From: an uncultured Bacteroides sp.
GTDB lineage: Bacteria; Bacteroidota; Bacteroidia; Bacteroidales; Bacteroidaceae
NCBI GenBank assembly: GCA_944322355.1
Contig: CALUOT010000028.1
Coordinates: forward strand, 1-36,416
Direction: 5' to 3'
DNA length: 36,416 nucleotides
Numbering within the stretch: position 1 is the first letter of the stretch; each line of letters begins with the position of its first letter. A model generated the notes under the pieces. It worked only from the letters and a program-made list of their open reading frames with translations. It ran no database searches and was not told where the DNA came from. Below are positions 9,281-16,845 of this stretch, piece by piece. Both the position numbers and the translations under genes were made by a program.

Positions 9281-9780
9281 TTATTCTATCGGATATTTAT
9301 CAATGCCATAGACTTTTCTTGTATGAGTATCAATAAAGTCATTCTCTTTGAGATGTTTCATTACATTAGCTAAATCTCGTGGATTAAGTCGTCCTTTTTT
9401 CTCGGCTTCCTTAGCCTTGATTTTTGATACTTTCAATTCTTTAGGGTCGGTACAATCAATCCAACTATCGTGGTCAAGGATTTCCGGATAATCTGTTTGC
9501 TTGATTAGATATTGTTTTCAGCTTGCCAATCCGGTGCAGAAGAATAATCGTTATCCGTGTTTATGAGCACTGCACAAACTTCTTTTGAATTGGCTTTTGC
9601 TCCGGCAACAATAACATATTTCAGTCTTGAATCATATCCCGTTGATGGTACAATGCCATCTGCCCGGTCCATATCGTAATAGACTATATCCCCCACTTGC
9701 AGGTCTTCAATGCCTCTTACAAGTGAATATTGTCTTAATTTCTCTTTAAGTTGTGCTAATGTAGATTCTGGGGTGTCCAT
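9281..9780 (-). pseudogene. Toxin gene of a Panacea-type toxin-antitoxin pair, frameshifted
   Basis: The first frame encodes 91 residues (MDTPESTLAQ to WQAENNI) and stops at 9505-9507. Reading on after one added base in the short A-run GAAAAC, at about 9513-9518, gives a continuous frame with no stop to 9281 (EKQYLIKQTDYPEILDHDS, ending KVYGIDKYPIE). The restored product is 166 residues. The N-terminal half looks like a small beta-barrel (VGDIVYYDMDRADG, LKYVIVAGA, VCAVLINTD) reminiscent of PemK/MazF-type toxins, which is a weak inference. The start codon overlaps the antitoxin stop (TAATG), so the pair is translationally coupled. The break could be a true inactivating deletion, an assembly error in a homopolymer, or a programmed -1 shift; the sequence alone does not decide. 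Confidence 0.72.
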
Positions 9781-10352
9781 TAAGAAAGTTCGGTTGCTAT
9801 TAGTTCTTTTTCACGAATATAGGCAACCATCTTTTCTGTGGCACCACCGGCTTTAGCCATTTCAATGTTGGTTAGGGTTCCTAACTGGGGATCCTCCTTA
9901 TATCTTGCGTAAGCTCTGTTGTATGCTTCATCATGTGATTCAGGAGACAAATCTTTTTTTGAATCCTTGTCTTTGCAATAGTTGTACCATTTGTCCAAAC
10001 ATTCACATTCCTTACGGGATAGGTAATCCATATCCGGTTCAACCAATGCATAGACCTTTTGATCTTTTACACGAATAGAATGGTAGAAATTCTTCAAATC
10101 AGGATAAGAGTCTATATCTGCCTCTCCCAGTTCAACGAGTTTTATAACTTTGTCAGATAATGCCGGGACTGGACCGAAGATGCGTGCCTTAAAGGTATCA
10201 GGACACAATGTCTTGCCGTAATTGACCAAGTATTCTTTTTGGGCAAAATAGATTATCTTGAAAAGTTTGATGTAATCAACCCCTTCAGGAAACTTGCGTA
10301 GTACATACAATACCACTGATTCTATTTTCTTTACTTGTTCAAGAGTCTTCAT
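9780..10352 (-). CDS. Panacea-domain (DUF4065/SocA-like) antitoxin
   Basis: A 190-residue protein with the Panacea (DUF4065) signature: an N-terminal helical part with IKLFKIIYFAQKEYLVNYGK, then DTFKARIFGPVPALSD. Panacea is known as an antitoxin domain that pairs with many unrelated toxins, the toxin gene usually lying next to it. Here the adjacent downstream gene overlaps by one base (TAATG) and is the presumed toxin, now frameshifted. The second half (DMDYLSRKECECLDKWY and a charged C-terminus) fits the helical extension of the family. A near-consensus promoter box lies at 10390-10397. If the toxin is truly dead, this antitoxin is an orphan. Confidence 0.85.
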   Translation of the reverse strand: MKTLEQVKKIESVVLYVLRKFPEGVDYIKLFKIIYFAQKEYLVNYGKTLCPDTFKARIFGPVPALSDKVIKLVELGEADIDSYPDLKNFYHSIRVKDQKVYALVEPDMDYLSRKECECLDKWYNYCKDKDSKKDLSPESHDEAYNRAYARYKEDPQLGTLTNIEMAKAGGATEKMVAYIREKELIATELS

Positions 10353-10389
10353 TTAAATGCTTGTATTAGCATACCATGTAATGCTTCGG

Positions 10390-10397
10390 TAAAGGTA
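10390..10397 (-). promoter_or_regulatory. Likely -7 box of the antitoxin-toxin operon
   Basis: The minus strand reads TACCTTTA, one base from TAnnTTTG, 38 nt upstream of the antitoxin start. An imperfect palindrome of the form GGAAT-n9-ATTCC lies just upstream at 10411-10429 and could be an operator. Confidence 0.4.
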
Positions 10398-10505
10398 CGA
10401 AAATAAATTGGAATATCATTGAAATTCCATATACCGATAGTATAAAGCCGGGCTATAGGAAAAATCCCATACCCCGGCTCATACCAGCACTTCGATGAGA
10501 GAATA

Positions 10506-11750
10506 TTAAAGTTTCGTCACCTTTCCCATAAACAGCACACTGCCCGTACTCTTCTCCGTCAACAAAAAGAGGAATGGACGGTCTACATAGAATTGGTAGA
10601 CGCCATTCGGATCGGGAACGTGGGCAGTCAAATCCATCTGTATGCCGGTTACAGCAGCAGCCTCCGTACCTTCTTCGTCCACTCTGAAATAGACAGATTG
10701 GTCCGCAGCACTGATTGCCAAACCTATTTTGGCCATCTTACTGAAATTGGCTGAAGCACCAAAAGCTTCCTCTACACCCATGGCTCTCAAGACATCCATC
10801 AACGTGTTCTGATAATCTTCCACGGTGAATTTAGGAAGTTTGATGTCAACTTCCTCACTTGACGCACTTTCCTGCAAGGCTTTCCAGCTCGTCCCGTCCA
10901 AGCCTTCGATGCATTGCGCCAGTTCCACCCCTTCCTGCGGCAACACCACCTGCAGGGCAAACGCCCCGTTGCCATAAGGCAGACTAACCATGGCACACAA
11001 GTCGTTTTGAGCGAACATATAACGGCCCTGACGGTGCATCATATCTATATAGGCATGCGTCGTATCATCGTTGGTGAATTTCTCTGTCTGAGTCATTCCT
11101 TTTTCAAAAGGTTCTTCCCACAAGCCTTTAAAATAGAGGGCATTCAGTAGCATGACCTCTCCCGAAGGGTCTTTTTTCAGGAATTCGGGAATGCACCCGT
11201 TTGTCTTGTTCGAGCACCAAGCATTGATGGCTTCTTTGGCTTTCGAACGTTCTTCCTGCCGCACTTCGGCATCATAGTTCTGCGCCATCGCGTCTCGATA
11301 ACTGTCCAATACCTGAAAATCGTCGAACATCCACAGCGAGTTGGCCATACTCAAAATGGTCGTATTGTCCTGCTGTACCAGTTCCTTCACCAACTTTTGG
11401 TTATAAGCGTTGATTTCCTCGATGCTGAAACCGGAGAAGCCCAAAGCATCCGTCAGTTCGGTCAAGGTTTTTCCATCTGCACCATTGGCCACCATCGAAA
11501 GGGCATACGAAGCACTCAGCGGAGACAGAATCAATTTATCCTTGTTCTGAGTATTATTACCAATCACCTCATCGGCTGCCTTAAAGAATCGGAAAGCAAA
11601 GTCCGTACTCTCGGAAGCCATGCGCGTCTGTGTTTCCGTTAATTCAATCGGTTGATACGTCTTGGGGACATGGCTGTTTCCCCCATCGTCATTCTGGCAG
11701 GCCGTCAGCAAACCCAGCGCAGCGGCACATGCAAACATTAATTTTTTCAT
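10506..11750 (-). CDS. Serpin family protease inhibitor lipoprotein
   Basis: A 414-residue serpin with a lipoprotein signal (ALGLLTAC, Cys18), so probably anchored at the cell surface or in the periplasm. Family marks are NSLWMFDDFQV, the shutter/breach motifs LLNALYFKGLWEEPF and LPKFTVEDYQ, and the C-terminal PFLFLLTEKSTGSVLFMGKV. The reactive-centre hinge is VDEEGTEAAAVTG; the Gly-Thr-Glu-Ala-Ala pattern is that of inhibitory serpins. Counting from the hinge, the scissile bond falls near LTAH (P1 roughly Thr), which is approximate. The likely role is trapping of host or rival serine proteases in the gut. The gene stands alone, with a large palindromic repeat upstream. Confidence 0.93.
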   Translation of the reverse strand: MKKLMFACAAALGLLTACQNDDGGNSHVPKTYQPIELTETQTRMASESTDFAFRFFKAADEVIGNNTQNKDKLILSPLSASYALSMVANGADGKTLTELTDALGFSGFSIEEINAYNQKLVKELVQQDNTTILSMANSLWMFDDFQVLDSYRDAMAQNYDAEVRQEERSKAKEAINAWCSNKTNGCIPEFLKKDPSGEVMLLNALYFKGLWEEPFEKGMTQTEKFTNDDTTHAYIDMMHRQGRYMFAQNDLCAMVSLPYGNGAFALQVVLPQEGVELAQCIEGLDGTSWKALQESASSEEVDIKLPKFTVEDYQNTLMDVLRAMGVEEAFGASANFSKMAKIGLAISAADQSVYFRVDEEGTEAAAVTGIQMDLTAHVPDPNGVYQFYVDRPFLFLLTEKSTGSVLFMGKVTKL

Positions 11751-11809
11751 AATGCGTTGTTTTTTAAGTGTAACTATTTTATAAATAACTTATAATTGCG
11801 GAATAGAAA

Positions 11810-12024
11810 GGACGGTGAAACCGTCCAATGATGCTTAACCGACTGGTGAACGCAGTGAACCTGCGGTACGCAGATACTTCCTCTTACCCGGACCTCGAAG
11901 AGGTCCAACCGCCTTCGTATGTGCTGTTCGACCTCTTCGAGGCCGTACCGGGGGATTGTTATTTATCCCCGCAGGTTCACTGCGTTCACCAGACGGCTAA
12001 GCATCGTTGAGCCTCTCCGAGGCC
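11810..12024. repeat. Composite palindromic repeat element (about 215 bp)
   Basis: Outer arms 11830-11866 and 11969-12005 are 37-bp inverted repeats with two mismatches. Inside is a second inverted pair (13 identical bp, CCTCGAAGAGGTC) near 11893-11905 and 11930-11942. Small hairpins with 3-nt loops flank or fill it: GGACGGT-GAA-ACCGTCC (11810-11826), GGACCTC-GAA-GAGGTCC, and GCCTC-TCC-GAGGC near 12012-12024. No transposase is present. It lies between the serpin and TPR genes and shares the CCTCTCCGAGG and GACGGT/ACCGTC modules with the element near 35.7 kb. Confidence 0.75.
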
Positions 12025-12197
12025 CCGAAAGTAAATCTTCCTATTCTGTTTTTATGTCTGTCTTATCTAATATATATCGTAATATTTTTATTTTATTACG
12101 AAATTCGGACGTTTTTAGCAGAAAAACAAAAAAGTATATGTATAATTTGATGTATAATTTGTAAGTCATACATCAAATGATGCGATTATACACTCTA
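12025..12197. repeat. AT-rich spacer with tandem 12-mer and hairpin
   Basis: ATGTATAATTTG occurs twice in tandem (12138-12149, 12150-12161). TTTGATGTAT (12146-12155) pairs with ATACATCAAA (12168-12177) around a 12-nt loop. The hairpin lies about 20 bp past the TPR gene stop and may act as a weak terminator or as a protein-binding site. No gene is seen here. Confidence 0.5.
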
Positions 12198-13823
12198 TTA
12201 TACATTATGCAGGATTTTCATCAGATCTATTTTTTCAGGAATCTGCATTTTCTTTTCTTTGATTCCTTGCAACTGTTTATAGACAGTATCCCGTCTCCTT
12301 TCCATCACATACCCCATGTGGATGACAGACATTCCTGATAAGTATAAGCAAAGCTTGAAATCTTCTTTCTCATTCAGCATTGGGTAACGCCGATGAAGTC
12401 GATTTAAATAATCTGGGAATATCTGCCTTACTTCTTCCAAATAGGCAGATTGGTCTGCCAAGGTAAATTTCTCCACTAATGGTTTGTCGGGATTTTCTTC
12501 TCTATAACGAATGATGCGCTCCATTTTCTTCCAAAGTCCTGTTTGTCGGATAAGCTGCTTGTAACGTTCAAAATCACCTTCTGTATAGTCATCAGTTTCT
12601 CGAATAACTTGGGGCTCTTCGATTTTATTGTTTACTGGAAGTAATAACGGTTGCTGAGGAGTTATCTGCTTTTCGTTTGTTCTTTTATGCAACCGACGGA
12701 TAAGAAAGAAGAGAATTGCCAAGGAAAATACCGCCCCAACGACATATAAAATAGATTGCTTTGACTCTTGCCAAAGGGTTCTATACCTATGGATTGCCAC
12801 ATTCTTTTCAGCAGTAACAATTTTCTCGGGTTCTTTTTGACTTTCATGTAATGCTTGGTATTTAGAAACCGAATCTTTCAGTTGCAATGCTAATTCCAAA
12901 TTCTTTTCTTTTTTAGCAATTTTAGATAACTGCGAAAATGCAGCAACTTTAATGATAGGAAATGAAGAATGCAAACATTGCTTATAATAAAAAGAGGCGG
13001 AATCCATTTGTCCATTTTTATAAAAAGCATTCCCTAAAAAACATTGTGCCCGGCGCAATCCGGTTGTATCTATCCGGCAAAAGTCGACAGCCCGGCGAGC
13101 ATAATAAATGGTAGAATCCGGTTGTTGCAAGAGCTGGTACAACAAACTAAGTGACATGGCTATCGTCCGTGACTTCGAGCCTGTGTCATAATTAATATGG
13201 TACGCTTCCAACAAAAGTCGTTTGGCTTGTGGATAGTATGCCTTCCCCAATTTCATCAGATACATGCTTTGTCGGGTTAAAGCTTCGGCCAACATGGCGG
13301 AATCATGAGCCAAGCGAGCCATTTTCTCCGCCAAATGATATATGGAATCCGCTTGAGCTTTCATTCCGTTGTTTTGATAAAGATGCCCCATATTACCATA
13401 AATGCGTCCCAATAGCTTAACGTTTTCTGTCTTATGGGCATAACCTTCACTTGTTAGAAAAGCAGTCATGGCTGCATCTTTCCGGTTTAAACTGTTGTTA
13501 ACGATACCTAAGCAATAATGAGCTCTGGCCAACATGAACTCATTTTCTTGTGCTTGATAATAGTTCACTATCGTGCGTATTACCGAATCGTTCCGTTGCG
13601 GAATGCGGTTCCGGCATTCCGCTTCCACGGTCAGCAACGCATGACGCATCCGTTCTTCTTCTGTATGCAACTTGTCGGACGGAATATCGTATAAAATGGT
13701 CAAGGCACTGTCCGGACGGGTATGGAGCAGACTATCCGCTGTAGCCAGCAGGTGGAGATAGTCTTGGTGTGTGCAGGCACTCAGCCCGATGCAGAGGAGT
13801 ATAAGATATATCAGTTTGCGCAT
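12198..13823 (-). CDS. TPR lipoprotein with membrane segment and C-terminal HTH-like region
   Basis: A 541-residue protein with a lipoprotein-type signal (LCIGLSAC, Cys17). It has tetratricopeptide-like helical repeats over about residues 25-330 (for example AHYCLGIVNNSLNRKDAA, YGNMGHLYQNNGM, CFLGNAFYKNGQMDSA). One transmembrane segment follows near 355-375 (ILYVVGAVFSLAILFFLI), then a cytoplasmic tail of about 165 residues. The tail ends with LCLYLSGMSVIHMGYVMERRRDTVYKQL, which resembles a LuxR/sigma4-like helix-turn-helix. This architecture is common in Bacteroidetes as a presumed one-piece membrane regulator; its ligand and target are unknown. The gene starts 13 bp after the XRE regulator and is probably in its operon. 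Confidence 0.8.
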   Translation of the reverse strand: MRKLIYLILLCIGLSACTHQDYLHLLATADSLLHTRPDSALTILYDIPSDKLHTEEERMRHALLTVEAECRNRIPQRNDSVIRTIVNYYQAQENEFMLARAHYCLGIVNNSLNRKDAAMTAFLTSEGYAHKTENVKLLGRIYGNMGHLYQNNGMKAQADSIYHLAEKMARLAHDSAMLAEALTRQSMYLMKLGKAYYPQAKRLLLEAYHINYDTGSKSRTIAMSLSLLYQLLQQPDSTIYYARRAVDFCRIDTTGLRRAQCFLGNAFYKNGQMDSASFYYKQCLHSSFPIIKVAAFSQLSKIAKKEKNLELALQLKDSVSKYQALHESQKEPEKIVTAEKNVAIHRYRTLWQESKQSILYVVGAVFSLAILFFLIRRLHKRTNEKQITPQQPLLLPVNNKIEEPQVIRETDDYTEGDFERYKQLIRQTGLWKKMERIIRYREENPDKPLVEKFTLADQSAYLEEVRQIFPDYLNRLHRRYPMLNEKEDFKLCLYLSGMSVIHMGYVMERRRDTVYKQLQGIKEKKMQIPEKIDLMKILHNV

Positions 13824-13836
13824 GGCAGGCTCTGTC

Positions 13837-14199
13837 TCAGATAAGGTTCACGTCGAGCCGGAGCATGATGCCTAAGGCTGCGGCGATGCGGATGAAGGAG
13901 GACAGTTGCAGGTCGGTTTCGCCTTTCTCCAAGCGGCTGATATAGGAACGGTCGCGCCCAACGCGCTCTGCCAGTTCCTTTTGTGTGATGCCGAGTGCCT
14001 TGCGGCGGTCGCGCAGCACTTCGCCATAGTACCATGCCAATGCTTTGGCGTTGAACTCGTCGCGTTCCGGACTTCCCGCCTTGCCCACTTCGCGTGCCAG
14101 CATGGTTTCTGCTGTCTCGAAGCCGGGCTCCTTGCCAAAGTCTGTCTGACGGAGCTTCTTCAGTTCTTCCGCTGTCAGTCTGTTGTTCATCGTTGTCAT
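13837..14199 (-). CDS. XRE-family transcriptional regulator (HigA-like)
   Basis: About 120 residues with a C-terminal HTH_3 domain (LRDRRKALGITQKELAERVG, RDRSYISRLEKGETDLQLSS, IAAALGIMLRLDV). The N-terminal half (TAEELKKLRQTDFGKEPGFETAE) resembles HigA-type antitoxins. The start MTTMNNRL is preferred because AAGGAG lies 7 nt upstream; an in-frame ATG at 14244 (MKRNLIL) is the alternative and adds 15 residues. No HigB-like toxin gene is next to it, so it may be an orphan antitoxin or a plain regulator. A nearly perfect palindrome lies between its -33 and -7 boxes, implying autorepression. The TPR membrane protein gene follows after 13 bp, suggesting that the two work together. Confidence 0.85.
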   Translation of the reverse strand: MTTMNNRLTAEELKKLRQTDFGKEPGFETAETMLAREVGKAGSPERDEFNAKALAWYYGEVLRDRRKALGITQKELAERVGRDRSYISRLEKGETDLQLSSFIRIAAALGIMLRLDVNLI

Positions 14200-14263
14200 A
14201 GCAAACTCCTTGAATGCAGGCGACAATATCAAATTCCGTTTCATGTCTGTTTGAATTATGCCG

Positions 14264-14295
14264 CAAAGGTAACTAATTAGTCACCTCCTACCAAA
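14264..14295 (-). promoter_or_regulatory. Promoter and operator of the XRE-TPR operon
   Basis: On the minus strand, TTTG (14295-14292) and TACCTTTG (14271-14264) are separated by 20 nt, the full Bacteroides -33/-7 promoter. The palindrome GGTAACTAATTAGTCACC (14268-14285, plus strand, one mismatched pair) fills the spacer and overlaps the -7 box. Binding there would block transcription, so it is a strong candidate operator for the adjacent XRE protein. Confidence 0.75.
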
Positions 14296-14443
14296 TCTTT
14301 TGCCAACAAACTAATAAAAGTCAATCGAAGACATGGAGAACAGCATTGATATTGAATATCTGCCAAGTCCTTATTCTGCAACGATACAAGCAAACGAAAA
14401 ATGCCAACAAAAGAGGCGATAAAGAGAATCCCCAAAAAACAAG

Positions 14444-14509
14444 GTTACTAACCTAAGCCTCGAATGTTAGTAACCTAGAGGGGGAATGTTAGTAACCTTC
14501 CGGCACCCC
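14444..14509. repeat. Array A: three 11-bp motifs at exact 22-bp period
   Basis: GTTACTAACCT at 14444, GTTAGTAACCT at 14466 and GTTAGTAACCT at 14488. The 11-bp motif alternates with 11 bp of differing spacer, and copies 2 and 3 are preceded by GAAT. GTTAnTAAC is itself palindromic. The spacing is two helical turns, placing all motifs on one DNA face. Confidence 0.85.
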
Positions 14510-14659
14510 GCTCAGAATGCCTTCTGGAAGGGGGTAACAGCAGACGAAAAAGGATGGTAAAAATACTTTTCAAATCGCTCAAAATCATTCTTCTTCATTC
14601 ATCAGAATAACAAGAATGGAGTCATTGCATGGGAATTTGCGGTTAATTAACCGCACGCA

Positions 14660-14747
14660 AAAATGCATATAAGTGGAAGCGCCCACGAATATATATGAAA
14701 GGACCCACGCACTTATATGCATCGGCCCACGAATATATAAGAAATTT
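14660..14747. repeat. Array B: three CCCACG units at exact 22-bp period plus inverted repeat
   Basis: CCCACG begins at 14682, 14704 and 14726. Each is followed by an AT-rich tract (AATATATATG, CACTTATATG, AATATATAAG). A degenerate fourth unit starts at 14660. ATGCATATAAGTG (14663-14675) is an exact inverted repeat of CACTTATATGCAT in the middle unit (14710-14722). Confidence 0.8.
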
Positions 14748-14775
14748 TGTCAGTACATAACTGCCAAAATGTCCT

Positions 14776-14814
14776 ATAAAAAAAGGCCACGGGTGATGTT
14801 CGTCCGTGGCCTTT
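14776..14814 (-). terminator. Intrinsic terminator of the CoA-transferase gene
   Basis: An 11-bp perfect stem (AAAGGCCACGG with CCGTGGCCTTT; arms 14782-14792 and 14804-14814) and 11-nt loop, followed on the minus strand by a run of seven T. It lies just downstream of the CoA-transferase stop. Confidence 0.88.
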
Positions 14815-14837
14815 GAGGATTGGCTTAATTTCGTTTG

Positions 14838-16334
14838 TTATTTGTACTGTCCCCAGTCGATGTTGCGCATGTCTCCGCTTTGGGCCAATTCGGCATGCAG
14901 GGCCAGGGCGGCACGTATGTTGTGCGGAGTCTGCGACTTACCGTCGGTCAGTTTCAGGTAATCCCAGAGGATGTTTTTATAGTCGGGGTGTACGCAGTTC
15001 TCGATGATGGTCTGGGCACGTTCTTTCGGGCTCTTGCCGCGTAAGTCGGCTACACCTTGTTCGGTGATGATAATCTTCACGTCGTGTTCCGAGTGGTCTT
15101 CGTGGGCCACCATCGGTACGATAGCACTGATTTTCCCTCCCTTGGCCACTGACGGACAGGTAAAGATGGAGATGTAGGCGTTGCGGGTGAAGTCTCCGCT
15201 GCCGCCGATGCCGTTCATCATCTTCGTACCTCCGATGTGGGTGGAGTTTACGTTGCCATACAGGTCGGCTTCGATGGCGGTGTTGATGGAGATGATGCCC
15301 AGTCGGCGTACAATCTCGGGACTGTTCGAAATCTCCGAAGGACGCAATACCAGTTTGTCGCGGAAGAAATCCATGTCGTTATACACTTCGTTCAGACAAT
15401 CGTTGGTGACGGTGAGCGAACATCCGGAAGCAAACTTCACACGGCCGTCGCGAATCAGGCCGATAACGGCGTTCTGAATCACTTCGGTATAGACGTTGAA
15501 GGCCGGAATGGTCTTGTCGTGTCCCAAAGCACCCAGTACGGCGTTGGCAATGTTGCCCACACCCGACTGCAACGGCAGGAACGAAGCCGGGATGCGGCCT
15601 GCCTTCATCTCGTGTACCAGGAAGTCGGCTACGTTTTGCCCGATTTTGTCGGTCAGCGGGTCGGCTTCGCTGAAGGCGCGTGCTTCGTCCGGCCAGTTGG
15701 TCTCTACAATGCCGACAATCTTCTTCGGGTCTACCTGGACGTAGGGCAAGCCGATGCGGTCGCTGGGTGTATAGATGGGTATCTCGCGGCGATAAGGCGG
15801 GTCGAGCGGTTCGTACACGTCGTGCAGTCCCATGGCTGCTTTGCTGTGGGCTGCATTCAGTTCGACAATGATGAAATCGGCCAGGCGGGCGATGGTGGGC
15901 GAGATACCTCCGGCGGCTGTCAGGTAGATTTTTCCGTCGGGGGTTACTTCGCAGGCTTCGAGGATGGCTACGTTTACCTTGCCTAAGAATCCGTAGCGCA
16001 CTTCTTGTGCCATTTGCGAAAGGTGAATATCATTGTAGGCAATCTCGCCGTTGTTCACTGCCTTGCGGAAATCGGCGTTGGTGGTGTAGGGAGCCCGATA
16101 GCGGATAGCCTTGGCCCGCGACAGCACGCCGTCGCACGAGTCGCCCGTCGAGGCGCCGGTGAAGATTCCTACTTGGAAAGGATTTCCTTTTGCATGTTCT
16201 GCTTCTGCAATCTTTGCCAGTTCGGCTGTAACGGCTTTGGCGGTACCGGCGGGAGTAAATCCGCTCAAGCCGATGTTGTAGCCGTGTTTGATGAGGCTTG
16301 CAGCTTCTGCTGCCGAAATGTAATTGAATGCCAT
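14838..16334 (-). CDS. Succinyl-CoA:acetate CoA-transferase (acetyl-CoA hydrolase/transferase family)
   Basis: A 498-residue class I CoA-transferase of the AarC/Cat1 type. The catalytic Glu, which forms the glutamyl-CoA thioester, is in FNVYTEVIQ (Glu284). Other family marks are GLSGFTPAGTAKAV near the start, GIFTGASTGDSCDG, the CoA-site loop SGVGNIANAVLG, and GGSGDFTRNAYIS. In an anaerobe that makes succinate and acetate, it would move CoA between succinyl-CoA and acetate in the pathway that also feeds propionate formation. The length matches the full-length family. A strong terminator follows. The small membrane protein gene is 52 bp upstream and might be co-transcribed. Confidence 0.93.
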   Translation of the reverse strand: MAFNYISAAEAASLIKHGYNIGLSGFTPAGTAKAVTAELAKIAEAEHAKGNPFQVGIFTGASTGDSCDGVLSRAKAIRYRAPYTTNADFRKAVNNGEIAYNDIHLSQMAQEVRYGFLGKVNVAILEACEVTPDGKIYLTAAGGISPTIARLADFIIVELNAAHSKAAMGLHDVYEPLDPPYRREIPIYTPSDRIGLPYVQVDPKKIVGIVETNWPDEARAFSEADPLTDKIGQNVADFLVHEMKAGRIPASFLPLQSGVGNIANAVLGALGHDKTIPAFNVYTEVIQNAVIGLIRDGRVKFASGCSLTVTNDCLNEVYNDMDFFRDKLVLRPSEISNSPEIVRRLGIISINTAIEADLYGNVNSTHIGGTKMMNGIGGSGDFTRNAYISIFTCPSVAKGGKISAIVPMVAHEDHSEHDVKIIITEQGVADLRGKSPKERAQTIIENCVHPDYKNILWDYLKLTDGKSQTPHNIRAALALHAELAQSGDMRNIDWGQYK

Positions 16335-16386
16335 ATTCTCTTTATCTTTTTTTTATAATGTTAGAAAATTCCGATGAAGGTTTCCG

Positions 16387-16755
16387 TTAGTATTTTCGTT
16401 GTAAGATTTCCGACCAGATGATGCCTCGTCTGACGTCTTCCAACGAGTGGATATCCACCTCTGTCGAATCGTCAGCCGGGGGCGCAGTCGGTTTAGGGGC
16501 TGTCCGGGCGCTGTCGGGAACCGTCCTTTTGGGGAAGGGGACAGTTGTAGGGCGGGGCGGCTGTATGGTCTCTGGCTGGGGAGGCATCGGTGGAAATGTG
16601 GATGCTTCCGGCAGGGGATTGTCCTCGTGAGGCAGAGGTGTGTCCTCCCCTTCGATAGGTTGTTCCCTATCCTTTTGAGCTGATTTCCGGGCCTGCTTGA
16701 TGAAGCCGAAAATCAGGATACCGACTATGAACAGAATTTGTAAGACGTCTTCCAT
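16387..16755 (-). CDS. Small single-pass membrane protein, proline-rich, function unknown
   Basis: A 122-residue protein with an N-terminal membrane segment (VLQILFIVGILIFGFI, residues 4-19), a basic patch, a long Pro/Thr-rich linker (about 30-95) and a distinct C-terminus (EDVRRGIIWSEILQRKY). The hydrophobic anchor plus a short end motif suggests a tethered cytoplasmic peptide that docks a partner. I do not recognise a named family. A TAACTTTG promoter box lies 47 nt upstream. It precedes the CoA-transferase by 52 bp. Confidence 0.78.
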   Translation of the reverse strand: MEDVLQILFIVGILIFGFIKQARKSAQKDREQPIEGEDTPLPHEDNPLPEASTFPPMPPQPETIQPPRPTTVPFPKRTVPDSARTAPKPTAPPADDSTEVDIHSLEDVRRGIIWSEILQRKY

Positions 16756-16801
16756 AGGGTGACGGGTGTTGGTTATTTAAGCGATTTGAATATTCAATCG
16801 C

Positions 16802-16809
16802 CAAAGTTA
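16802..16809 (-). promoter_or_regulatory. -7 box of the small membrane protein gene
   Basis: The minus strand reads TAACTTTG (TAnnTTTG) 47 nt before the start codon. No clear -33 box is seen. Confidence 0.5.
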
Positions 16810-16845
16810 GGCAAATAATCTGAATTGTTGCTATAAAAACGGACA

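Larger units (their letters stand above)
14296..14775. other. Gene-free 480-bp spacer holding two 22-bp-period arrays
   Basis: No plausible gene is seen. The stretch holds array A (14444-14509) and array B (14660-14747), described separately, and GGTTAATTAACC, a perfect 12-bp palindrome at 14641-14652. Confidence 0.6.

Noticed and set aside
11810-12024. Insertion sequence
   Set aside because: Terminal inverted repeats exist, but there is no transposase frame inside and no clear target-site duplication was found.
14444-14747. Arrays A and B as a CRISPR
   Set aside because: The repeats are 6-11 bp and spacers 11-16 bp, far shorter than in CRISPR arrays, and no cas gene is present in the window.
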